From: Erginobacter sp964587835
GTDB lineage: Bacteria > Auribacterota > Erginobacteria > Erginobacterales > Erginobacteraceae
NCBI GenBank assembly: GCA_964587835.1
Contig: CAZPMN010000016.1
Location: 1 to 52,704 of the forward strand
Reading direction: 5' to 3'
Length of the DNA stretch: 52,704 nucleotides
In this document: positions 40,948-48,039 of the stretch, in pieces
Layout: each line of letters opens with the position of its first letter
Position numbering within the stretch: position 1 is the first letter of the stretch
Position numbers and translations under genes: made by a program
Notes under the pieces: model-generated
The model's database searches: none
Seen by the model: the letters and a program-made list of their open reading frames with translations, nothing else
Told to the model about the DNA's origin: nothing

Positions 40948-40975
40948 AACCCGGGATATATCCCGGGTTTTTTAG
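40948..40975 (+). terminator. Rho-independent terminator between accessory and symporter genes
   Basis: AACCCGGGATA and TATCCCGGGTT form an 11-base perfect stem followed by five more T (TTTTT after the arm). Because it separates two genes expected to be co-expressed, it may reduce rather than stop transcription, setting a high ratio of small protein to symporter. Confidence 0.88.
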
Positions 40976-41062
40976 TGCCAGGAAAGATTTTTCGAATCAG
41001 CGGCCCGGGTCGGGGACGGGATCGCTTTTCCGTTAACGGGATAGGAGAAGGAGATTGACCAG

Positions 41063-42688
41063 ATGATTACCTACCTGATCGTGATCCTGTATTTCTGCGT
41101 GATCGCCTACCTGGGCTGGAAGGGATACCAGGGAACCCAAAACGAGCTCGACTATATGGTGGCCGGCCGCTCGGTTCATCCTTACGTGATGGCGATGAGT
41201 TACGGGGCGACCTTCATCAGCACCTCGGCTATCGTCGGATTCGGCGGCGCGGCCGGGGTCTTCGGGATGGGCCTGCTCTGGCTGACCTTCCTCAACATCT
41301 TCGTCGGAATCTTCCTCGCCTTCGTCGTCTTCGGCGGCCGGACCCGGCGGATGGGTCACCATCTTGACGCCCACACATTCCCCGAGCTGATGGGGCTGCG
41401 GTTCCAATCCCGTTTCATCCAGGGGTTCTCGGGTTTGATTATCTTTCTCTTTATGCCCCTTTACACCGCGGCGGTCTTGATCGGAGCGGCTCAGTTCATC
41501 TCCGCTCAGTTCGGGCTCGATTACGAAGTGGCCCTATTCGGTTTCTCCACCCTGGTCGCCGTTTACGTGATTATGGGCGGTTTGAAGGGGGTTATGTACA
41601 CCGATTCCTTCCAGGGAACGATTATGTTCGTCGGGATGATCGTTCTCTTGATCTTTACCTACACGCAGCTGGGCGGTGTCTCGGCTTCCCACCGGGAACT
41701 GGGGGCGATCGCGAATATGGTCCCGCCCCCTCTCCAGGCGGGGGGACATCAGGGTTGGACGGCGATGCCGGCCTTCGGCACGCCGATCTGGTGGATGCTG
41801 GTCTCCACGATCATTATGGGGGTGGGGATCGGGGTCCTGGCGATGCCCCAGCTGGCGGTGCGCTATATGACCGTGAAGAGCCGCCGCGAGCTGAACCGGG
41901 CGGTCCTGGTCGGGGGGATCTTTATCCTCACGATGACCGGGGTCGCCTTTGTCGTCGGATCCCTCTCCAACGTTTATTTCGTCCGGACCGCCGGGAAAAT
42001 CTCCATCGCGGCCGCCGATGGTGACGTCTCCAAGATTATCCCCGCGTACATCACCGCGGCGATGCCCAAATGGTTCGGAGTGCTCTTCCTCCTCACCCTG
42101 CTGGCGGCGGCGATGTCGACGATCTCCTCCCAGTTTCACGCGATGGGTACCTCGATCGGCCGGGACTTTTACGAGAAGGGACTGCGGGGAGGGCGCCACA
42201 CCCCCAGCTCGATCGGGATCACCCGGATCGGCATTCTGATCGGGATCGTCTTCTCGGTCTTTCTCGGCTACTGGCTCCAGCAGACTTACGGCAAGCAGGG
42301 GGTGTCGATCATCGCCCGGGGAACGGCAATCTTCTTCGGGCTCTGCGGGGCCACCTTTCTGCCGATGTACTTTGGCGGCCTTTTTACCCGGCGGATTACC
42401 CGGGCCGGGGCGATCTGTGGGATGTTGGCCGGGTTTCTGGCCAGCTTCTTCTGGCTCGGATTCGTTCTCAAGATCAAGATGAAGATGCCGGCCTTGCTGG
42501 CCGAGGCCCTGTTCGGCAAGACCTCCCTCCTGGACGGCGCCCGGACCGGCAAGATTCTCTGGGACCAGGTCGACCCGCTCTTCATTGCCCTCCCCCTGGC
42601 GATAATCGTCACCGTGGTGGTCTCGTTCCTGACCCGGCCGATGTCGAAAGAGCACCTCGACAACTGTTTCCAGGATATCAACGGATGA
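41063..42688 (+). CDS. Sodium:solute symporter (SSS family)
   Basis: The protein has 541 residues and about 13 hydrophobic helices. It belongs to the SSS/SLC5 family: DYMVAGRSVHPYVMAMSYGA with TFISTSAIVGFGGAAGVFGM is the first core helix, GGLKGVMYTDSFQGTIMFVG the conserved helix-6 region, and LLTLLAAAMSTISSQFHAMG contains the sodium-site Ser/Thr segment. The substrate cannot be deduced; organic or amino acids are common. AAGGAGATT precedes ATG 41063. Location downstream of the IOR/PaaK/ACT genes suggests transport of an aromatic or organic acid substrate or product. Confidence 0.93.
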   Translation: MITYLIVILYFCVIAYLGWKGYQGTQNELDYMVAGRSVHPYVMAMSYGATFISTSAIVGFGGAAGVFGMGLLWLTFLNIFVGIFLAFVVFGGRTRRMGHHLDAHTFPELMGLRFQSRFIQGFSGLIIFLFMPLYTAAVLIGAAQFISAQFGLDYEVALFGFSTLVAVYVIMGGLKGVMYTDSFQGTIMFVGMIVLLIFTYTQLGGVSASHRELGAIANMVPPPLQAGGHQGWTAMPAFGTPIWWMLVSTIIMGVGIGVLAMPQLAVRYMTVKSRRELNRAVLVGGIFILTMTGVAFVVGSLSNVYFVRTAGKISIAAADGDVSKIIPAYITAAMPKWFGVLFLLTLLAAAMSTISSQFHAMGTSIGRDFYEKGLRGGRHTPSSIGITRIGILIGIVFSVFLGYWLQQTYGKQGVSIIARGTAIFFGLCGATFLPMYFGGLFTRRITRAGAICGMLAGFLASFFWLGFVLKIKMKMPALLAEALFGKTSLLDGARTGKILWDQVDPLFIALPLAIIVTVVVSFLTRPMSKEHLDNCFQDING

Positions 42689-42710
42689 ATGTCCCGGTCC
42701 CGGCCATCCC

Positions 42711-42768
42711 CCGCGGAAAACTGTTCTTCCGCGGCTCTACATAGATTAGACCAACATAGATTAGACCA
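42711..42768. repeat. Small hairpin and 15-bp tandem duplication
   Basis: CCGCGGAA (42711-42718) and TTCCGCGG (42727-42734) form a stem after the symporter. ACATAGATTAGACCA is then repeated exactly twice (42739-42753 and 42754-42768). No known function. Confidence 0.85.
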
Positions 42769-42813
42769 CAGGGATAATCCCGGCCGGATTAATCCGGCGG
42801 AAAGGAGGTTCTG

Positions 42814-44133
42814 ATGGACAAGAAGGTATTGTGGATAATGGCGGCTCTGCTCCTGGTTGCTCCGGCCCTGCAGGCTGGCCTGGTCCAGGACCAACTCGGG
42901 GGTCCGGCCTGGCTAACCTACGGGGGTGACGTCCGCCTTCGGGAGGTCGGTTTCAATAACATCATCACCTGGAACGATGACATCAAGGCCGACCAGCAGC
43001 ACTTCTTCCGGCTGCGGACCCGCCTCTTTGCCGGGGCGGCCCCGATCGACGAATTGTCGTCCTACGTCCGCTTCTGCAACGAGTGGCGTTACTACGCCAA
43101 GCCGAAGAACAATAAGCATCCGCTCTACAAGGAAGTGATTATGGACAACGCCTGGGTCAGGTTGCAGGGTCTGGGCGATATCCCCCTTCAGGTCAAGGCC
43201 GGCCGGCAGGATATCCTCTTCCAGTACGGGGAGGGATTCCTTCTGATGGACGGGACCCCCAACGACGGTTCCCGGTCTTTTTACGTCGATGGGTTGATCG
43301 CCTCGATCACCGTCGACGAACCCAATAAGGTCGACCTGATCGCCTTCTACAATTCTCAGGAGCAGCCCTTCGGGATCGACATCAACGACGACTTTTACCA
43401 GGATGATCAGCCGATCGGCCTCTACGGGGTCTACTGGACCAATACCAAGGACCTTATTGCCGACCAGAAAATCGAAGGCTACTACCTCTTCAAGGACGGT
43501 CGGGAGGCCAGCTGGGCGACCCTCCCCGAGAACCAGGTCCACGTCGTCGGGACCCGTTTTTCCGGTCCGATCACCGAATATCTTTCCTATGCCGGAGAGC
43601 TGACCGGCCAGTTCGGTGAGTACGACTCCGAGGACCAGCAAGCTTACGGGGGATACCTCCGGGGCACCTACAAGATCCCCGACTGTCCCCTGGGAACGGC
43701 GGTCAGCCTTGAAGGGGTTTACCTTTCCGGGGATGACCCCGACTCGAGCAAACACGAAGGTTGGGACCCGATCCTGGCCCGCTGGCCCAAATGGAGCGAG
43801 TTGTATATCTACAGCCTTCTGACCGATCCCGTGGCCGGCAGCGGCAACCACATTGCCTACTGGTCGAATATGGAGATCTACCGGGCCAAGGTCTCGGTCA
43901 AGCCGATCGAGAGGATGACTGTCGACCTGGTCTACCAGTACCTCCGGGCCCCTGAGGCCACCGGTTCCGGTACGGGAAAGGACCGGGGCCAGAATCCCCA
44001 GCTGGTCGTTAAGTATGCCTTCAACAATTGGCTCTCCGGCCACCTCTGGGGCGAGTACTTCATACCCGGCGACTACTACGCCGGCGATGACGATGGTTTC
44101 TTCGCCCGCTGGGAGATGACGGCCAAGTTCTAA
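42814..44133 (+). CDS. Outer-membrane porin, alginate-export (AlgE)-like
   Basis: The protein has 439 residues. A signal peptide (LWIMAALLLVAPALQA) is followed by a beta-rich sequence of alternating strands (LTYGGDVRLREVGFNN; HFFRLRTRLFAGAAP; DNAWVRLQGLGDIPLQVKAG; RQDILFQYGEGFLLMDG). It ends in Phe (ARWEMTAKF), a typical outer-membrane barrel signature for BAM. The ordering fits the alginate-export family of 18-stranded porins. AAAGGAGG is just before ATG 42814. It probably provides passage of the symporter substrate through the outer membrane (inference). It shows that the cell has an outer membrane. Confidence 0.8.
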   Translation: MDKKVLWIMAALLLVAPALQAGLVQDQLGGPAWLTYGGDVRLREVGFNNIITWNDDIKADQQHFFRLRTRLFAGAAPIDELSSYVRFCNEWRYYAKPKNNKHPLYKEVIMDNAWVRLQGLGDIPLQVKAGRQDILFQYGEGFLLMDGTPNDGSRSFYVDGLIASITVDEPNKVDLIAFYNSQEQPFGIDINDDFYQDDQPIGLYGVYWTNTKDLIADQKIEGYYLFKDGREASWATLPENQVHVVGTRFSGPITEYLSYAGELTGQFGEYDSEDQQAYGGYLRGTYKIPDCPLGTAVSLEGVYLSGDDPDSSKHEGWDPILARWPKWSELYIYSLLTDPVAGSGNHIAYWSNMEIYRAKVSVKPIERMTVDLVYQYLRAPEATGSGTGKDRGQNPQLVVKYAFNNWLSGHLWGEYFIPGDYYAGDDDGFFARWEMTAKF

Positions 44134-44149
44134 ACGCCGGCCGGCTCTC

Positions 44150-44204
44150 GTAGCGCAGGGCTTCAGCCCTGCTGTTACCCGGCAGGGCTGAAGCCCTGCG
44201 CTAC
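44150..44204. repeat. Perfect 23-bp inverted repeat between two porin genes
   Basis: 44150-44172 (GTAGCGCAGGGCTTCAGCCC...) and 44182-44204 are exact complements around the loop TGTTACCCG. Each arm is itself self-complementary (GGGCTTCAGCCC), so alternative structures exist. No T-run follows. Confidence 0.93.
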
Positions 44205-44224
44205 AACCAATTAGGAGTCAGATT

Positions 44225-45124
44225 ATGAAAAGGATATTGTTGAGCGCAATTCTGGCTGCGGGACTGATTATCCCCGCCGCCCTGCTGGCCGAAGGTTCTT
44301 CGGCCATACTAGGAACCGAGGATTACTTTGTCGGGATGCTCCCGCCCCCCGGCTTCCACTTCATCAACTACCTGGCTTACTATTATGCCGACGAGTTTAA
44401 GGATTACCAGGGGGATGAAATCGGGGATTTCAGGGCAGACGTGGTGGCGGAGGTCCTTAGGGGGATCTACGTCTCCGACATCGAAATCTTGGGGGCGAAT
44501 CTGGGCTGGCACGTGGTGGTTCCGTTGGTTTATAAGGATATGGAGATGAAGGGGATGTTTGACGAATCCCGGGCCAGCCTCGGCGACATTTACTTCTCGC
44601 CCTTTCTTCTCGGCTGGCATTCCCAGCTTCTCCACGTGGTGGCCGGGCTCGATATCATTGCTCCCACCGGGCAGTACAACGAAGACTACAACGTTAATAT
44701 TGGGAACAACCACTGGACCTTTGAGCCGGCGGTGGCCGTCTCCCTGATCCTTCCCGAGGGGTTGAGCGTGGACGTCAAGCTGATGTATGACTTCCACACC
44801 GAGAATACCGACTACTCCGGGATGGCCGGGTCCGGCGATTACCGTACCGGCCAGCAGTTTCACCTCGACTACAACATCGGCTATGCGGTGTTGGAGAACC
44901 TTCGTCTCGGTATCTGCGGTTACTACTTAAAGGGCCTCCAGGAAGACGAACTCGACGGCGACGAGCTTCCCGATACCGAAGAACAAGTCCTGGCGGTCGG
45001 CCCTTCGGCGATGTACAGCGTGGATAAGAACCTTCACCTGGTAGCCAAGGTCCAGTTCGAGACCGAGGTCGAAAACCGTCCCGAGGGTATCTTCAGCTGG
45101 CTGAAAGTGATCTATAGCTTTTAA
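44225..45124 (+). CDS. Outer-membrane MetA-pathway-like (phenol degradation) transporter
   Basis: The protein has 299 residues with a signal peptide (LLSAILAAGLIIPAALLA). Beta-barrel-like repeats follow: PPPGFHFINYLAYYYADEFK, GWHVVVPLVYKDMEM, DIYFSPFLLGWHSQLLHVVA and GLDIIAPTGQYNEDYNVNIG, ending in WLKVIYSF with terminal Phe. The pattern fits the family named for the MetA pathway of phenol degradation, found near aromatic-compound catabolic genes. AGGAGTCAG precedes ATG 44225. With the preceding porin it forms an outer-membrane pair at the end of the aromatic gene stretch. Transport of aromatic compounds is inferred from family and context. Confidence 0.8.
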   Translation: MKRILLSAILAAGLIIPAALLAEGSSAILGTEDYFVGMLPPPGFHFINYLAYYYADEFKDYQGDEIGDFRADVVAEVLRGIYVSDIEILGANLGWHVVVPLVYKDMEMKGMFDESRASLGDIYFSPFLLGWHSQLLHVVAGLDIIAPTGQYNEDYNVNIGNNHWTFEPAVAVSLILPEGLSVDVKLMYDFHTENTDYSGMAGSGDYRTGQQFHLDYNIGYAVLENLRLGICGYYLKGLQEDELDGDELPDTEEQVLAVGPSAMYSVDKNLHLVAKVQFETEVENRPEGIFSWLKVIYSF

Positions 45125-45290
45125 ACATCGGCTTTGCCACTGTTTAAAAGCGCGGTCATTGAATCACGTCCAGCAGATCCGGTGATAAACTTAGCCGGTG
45201 GCTGAGTCGGATGGTTTGCGATTGACCGGCGCCGTCCTCTCGTCTTGAGAAATCTCTGACGAACGCGAATCCGTTTGCTGGAGGAGGTGG
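45125..45290. other. Noncoding stretch between porin gene and terminator
   Basis: About 165 bases with no convincing ORF. GCCGGT/ACCGGC (about 45194-45230) can form a 6-base stem around a 25-base loop, and a strong terminator follows at 45291. It was compared by eye with tRNA and other structured RNAs and did not fit. It could be the 3' untranslated region of the porin transcript or a small RNA. Confidence 0.35.
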
Positions 45291-45325
45291 GGAAAAGCCC
45301 CCCGGGAAGCCCGGGGGGCTTTTCC
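45291..45325. terminator. Strong hairpin terminator
   Basis: GGAAAAGCCCCCCGGG (45291-45306) and CCCGGGGGGCTTTTCC (45310-45325) are perfect complements with loop AAG. A-rich left and T-rich right ends allow termination in both directions. It isolates the downstream carbamoyltransferase promoter. Confidence 0.92.
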
Positions 45326-45402
45326 GTTGATGACCTGTCGGCGAGGCAAATGACTTCTCCCGGCGACCAGGAAAACTGTGGGATACTCAATTTGATTTTT
45401 TA

Positions 45403-45432
45403 TTGACAGGGCGGGAGGAGATCCCCTATTCT
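45403..45432 (+). promoter_or_regulatory. Candidate promoter of the carbamoyltransferase gene
   Basis: TTGACA at 45403-45408 and TATTCT at 45427-45432 are separated by 18 bases. The predicted leader is about 105 bases and contains the hairpin at 45506-45530. Confidence 0.65.
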
Positions 45433-45505
45433 CCATCCCTTTTTCGGATTATCGATAAGCTGGAATGTCCGCTTTGCGGCTCGCCGAAAGAAAGAAATAT
45501 TAACT

Positions 45506-45530
45506 AAATTAGCGCCGCAGGCGCTAATTT
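45506..45530 (+). repeat. AAATTAGCG hairpin repeat, copy 3, next to the ribosome-binding site
   Basis: AAATTAGCGCC and GGCGCTAATTT are exact complements with loop GCA. AAAAAGGAGG, the ribosome-binding site, begins immediately after the stem. Regulation of translation is possible; the same repeat occurs at two other gene borders. Confidence 0.88.
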
Positions 45531-45544
45531 AAAAAGGAGGATGA

Positions 45545-46624
45545 ATGAAGACCAACGGTTTTTACGGCCGGGACTGGATCGACGCCGAGCTGGATTACAG
45601 CCGGGAAGAATGGGAAACTCTGATCGAGATCGCCCTGGAATTGAAACGGCGTTTCGCCCTGGGGGAAGATATGACCCATCTCCTGCGGGGAAAGACCCTC
45701 TTCAGCATGTTCTTCAACCAGTCGCTGCGGACCCGTTCTACCTTCGCCGCCGGGATCCAGCAATTGGGCGGCAACTACCTCGAACTGGAGCCGGGCAAGA
45801 CCTACACCCCGGCCCGGAAGGGTTTTGACATCCCCTACAAGACCGAGCGGATCAAGGATGTCGCCGAGATGCTCGACCGGGTCGGAGACGCCATCTCGAT
45901 CCGGATGTACGGACCCCCGGCCGGCTGGAATTACGGTTTCGCCAACGCCACGATGAAGGAATTTGCCGAGTACGCCGGCATCCCGATTATCAATATGGAG
46001 TGCGACAAGTACCACCCCTGCCAGGCCCTGGCCGATATGATCACGGTCAAGGAGAAGTTCGGCGGCTTCAAGGGCGTCAACCTGACTATGTCCTTCGCCT
46101 ACTCCGGCTCGATCGAGAAGCCGCGGGCGGTGCCGCAGTCGGTGGTCCTGGCCGCCACCCTGATGGGGATGAATGTCACCCTGGCCCACCCCGAGGGGTA
46201 CGACCTCGACCCCGAGGTGATCAAGCAGTGCGAGAATAACGCCAAGGCCCAGGAGGGTTCCTTCCGGGTGATCAATGACTTTGACGAGGGCTTCAAGGGT
46301 GCCCACGTCGTTTATCCCAAGGCCTGGGGCGCCCATACCTGCTTCAACTACTTCGACCCCAAGACCGGGAAGAAGATCAAGGACCAGGACCACGAGGAAG
46401 CCACCCGGGTCAACGAGCTGGCCAAGGGCTGGATGACCACGAGCAAGCAGATGGACCTGGTTGACAAGCAGGGCGTCTATATGCACTGCCTGCCGGCCGA
46501 CCGTGGGCAGGAAGTCACCGACGAGGTGATCGACGGGCCGCGTTCGGTGGTGATCGATGAGGCCGAGAACCGGCTTCACGCCCACAAGGCGATTATGGCC
46601 CTGACCATGGGCGGTCGACTGTAA
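45545..46624 (+). CDS. Knotted-type carbamoyltransferase (YgeW / acetylornithine transcarbamylase-like)
   Basis: The protein has 359 residues. Carbamoyl phosphate site: FFNQSLRTRSTFAAGIQQLG. Second site: DKYHPCQALADM. C-terminal HCLPADRGQEV with IDEAENRLHAHKAIMAL. The segments MSFAYSGSIEKPRAVPQ and NVTLAHPEGYDLDPEV resemble E. coli YgeW, while the C-terminus resembles N-acetylornithine transcarbamylase. Both belong to the knotted transcarbamylase group, and the acceptor amine is not certain. The ornithine-type SMG loop is not evident. YgeW and YgeX are partners in E. coli purine catabolism, and ygeX is present at 3997. A strong promoter, leader hairpin and AAAAAGGAGG precede ATG 45545. A terminator follows, so it is monocistronic. 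Confidence 0.87.
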   Translation: MKTNGFYGRDWIDAELDYSREEWETLIEIALELKRRFALGEDMTHLLRGKTLFSMFFNQSLRTRSTFAAGIQQLGGNYLELEPGKTYTPARKGFDIPYKTERIKDVAEMLDRVGDAISIRMYGPPAGWNYGFANATMKEFAEYAGIPIINMECDKYHPCQALADMITVKEKFGGFKGVNLTMSFAYSGSIEKPRAVPQSVVLAATLMGMNVTLAHPEGYDLDPEVIKQCENNAKAQEGSFRVINDFDEGFKGAHVVYPKAWGAHTCFNYFDPKTGKKIKDQDHEEATRVNELAKGWMTTSKQMDLVDKQGVYMHCLPADRGQEVTDEVIDGPRSVVIDEAENRLHAHKAIMALTMGGRL

Positions 46625-46659
46625 TTCAAGTTCACTCAGGCTGATTATGCCACTCGAAA

Positions 46660-46697
46660 AGAGGCCGGGGTCCCGAGCGGGGCCCCGGTTTCTTTTT
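46660..46697 (+). terminator. Rho-independent terminator after the carbamoyltransferase
   Basis: CCGGGGTCCC and GGGGCCCCGG pair around GAGC with one bulge, followed by TTTCTTTTT. It lies 36 bases after the stop codon. Confidence 0.9.
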
Positions 46698-46790
46698 GTC
46701 CGGTTGAGCCGGTTCCCCGCCCGGGGAATGCCCCGCACCGAGGATACTTGCCCGGCGGAAAAATTTCCGGATGGCGGGGAGTCGGTTATC

Positions 46791-46799
46791 TGATATTAT
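46791..46799 (+). promoter_or_regulatory. Extended -10 element close to the epimerase start
   Basis: TGATATTAT is an extended -10 box (TGn plus TATTAT). The expected start is near 46806, only three bases before ATG 46809, so the mRNA would be nearly leaderless. No convincing -35 box or Shine-Dalgarno is seen. Confidence 0.5.
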
Positions 46800-46808
46800 A
46801 TTCTTACT

Positions 46809-47753
46809 ATGAACGATCAGAAGAGAGCATTGGTAACGGGCGGCGCCGGTTTTCTCGGTTCCCATCTCTGCGGGTATCTGTTGGATCAGGGTTTCCGGGT
46901 GGTCTGTATGGACAACCTGATCACCGGTGCGGTAAAAAACATCGAGTCCTTTGCCGGTAACGATGATTTCAAGTTCATCAAGCAGGACGTCACCGAGTAC
47001 ATCTTTCTCCCCGACCCGATCGATTACATCTTTCACTTCGCCTCACCCGCCAGTCCGATCGATTACCTGGAATTGCCGATCCAGACCCTGAAGGTGGGGT
47101 CTCTGGGCACTCACAAGACCCTCGGTCTGGCCAAGGCCAAGGAGGCAACTTATCTTTTGGCCTCGACCTCCGAGGTTTACGGCGACCCCCTGGTCCACCC
47201 CCAGAAGGAGACCTACTGGGGCAACGTCAACCCGATCGGGCCCCGGGGGGTTTATGATGAGGCCAAACGTTTTGCCGAGGCGCTGACGATGGCTTATCAC
47301 CGTTACCACGGGGTCGAGACCCGGATTGTCAGGATCTTCAATACCTTCGGTCCCCGAATGCGCGCCCGGGACGGCCGGGTCGTCCCCGCCTTCATCAACC
47401 AGGCCCTCACCGGTCAGCCGCTGACCGTCTTCGGCGACGGATCCCAGACCCGCAGTTTCTGCTATGTCCGGGATCTGATCGAAGGTATTTACCGGCTGGC
47501 CCTCTCCGGCGAACACGACCCGGTCAATATCGGTAATCCTCGGGAGATGACCGTCCTCCAGTTCGCCGAGCTGATCATCAAGCTGACTGGCAGTACCAGC
47601 CGGATCGAGCACCGTCCGCTGCCGGTTGACGACCCCAAGACCCGCCAGCCCGATATCTCGAAGGCGAAATCTATCCTGGATTGGGAGCCGCAGGTGGGCC
47701 TGGAAGATGGCCTGCGGGAAACTATCGAATATTTCCGCGGCCTGGAACAGTAA
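46809..47753 (+). CDS. UDP-glucuronate decarboxylase-like NAD-dependent epimerase
   Basis: The protein has 314 residues of the extended SDR family. VTGGAGFLGSHLCGYLLDQG is the NAD site, FHFASPASPIDYLELPIQTL is characteristic of UDP-xylose synthase (UXS), and STSEVYGDP with YDEAKR is the Ser-Tyr-Lys catalytic set. RIFNTFGPRMRARDGRVVPA and QTRSFCYVRDLIEG complete the substrate site. UXS converts UDP-glucuronate to UDP-xylose for polysaccharides. Conserved residues fit UXS better than UDP-glucose 4-epimerase. The gene is isolated and has no polysaccharide neighbours. ATG 46809 follows a -10-like box. Confidence 0.9.
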   Translation: MNDQKRALVTGGAGFLGSHLCGYLLDQGFRVVCMDNLITGAVKNIESFAGNDDFKFIKQDVTEYIFLPDPIDYIFHFASPASPIDYLELPIQTLKVGSLGTHKTLGLAKAKEATYLLASTSEVYGDPLVHPQKETYWGNVNPIGPRGVYDEAKRFAEALTMAYHRYHGVETRIVRIFNTFGPRMRARDGRVVPAFINQALTGQPLTVFGDGSQTRSFCYVRDLIEGIYRLALSGEHDPVNIGNPREMTVLQFAELIIKLTGSTSRIEHRPLPVDDPKTRQPDISKAKSILDWEPQVGLEDGLRETIEYFRGLEQ

Positions 47754-47772
47754 CCCGGTCCCCTGATCACCG

Positions 47773-48010
47773 ATTACTGCTTACTGATTACTGCTTACTG
47801 ATTACTGCTTACTGCTTACTGCTTACTGCTTACTGCTTACTGCTTACTGCTTACTGNNNNNNNNNNNNNNNNNNNNNNNNNNNNNNNNNNNNNNNNNNNN
47901 NNNNNNNNNNNNNNNNNNNNNNNNNNNNNNNNNNNNNNNNNNNNNNNNNNNNNNNNTTACTGCTTACTGCTTACTGCTTACTGCTTACTGCTTACTGCTT
48001 ACTGCTTACT
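47773..48010. repeat. Tandem heptamer array (TTACTGC)n
   Basis: Perfect or nearly perfect TTACTGC copies fill 47773-47856 and 47957-48010, with GATTACTGC variants at the left edge. The array resembles short tandemly repeated heptamers known from cyanobacteria. A 100-N gap interrupts it, so the true copy number is unknown. Shorter, decayed blocks exist at 2679-2738, 2857-2876 and 8297-8330. Confidence 0.95.
47857..47956. other. Assembly gap of exactly 100 N
   Basis: One hundred ambiguous bases stand in the middle of the heptamer array. The round number indicates a scaffold placeholder, not a measured length. The join between the two sides therefore depends on scaffolding through a repeat. Confidence 0.97.
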
Positions 48011-48039
48011 GTTAACCTTCCCTCCAGGAGGTCCTGTCA

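Noticed and set aside
45190..45275. tRNA-like segment (GGCTGAGTCGG and CGCGAATCC)
   Set aside because: Acceptor, anticodon and T-arm pairings cannot be built, and the T-loop lacks TTC.
45121..45390. Minus-strand ORF across the terminator region
   Set aside because: It has no recognisable features, crosses a strong hairpin and lacks a ribosome-binding site.
47773..48010. Possible CRISPR array
   Set aside because: Units are contiguous heptamers with no spacers, and no cas gene is in the window.
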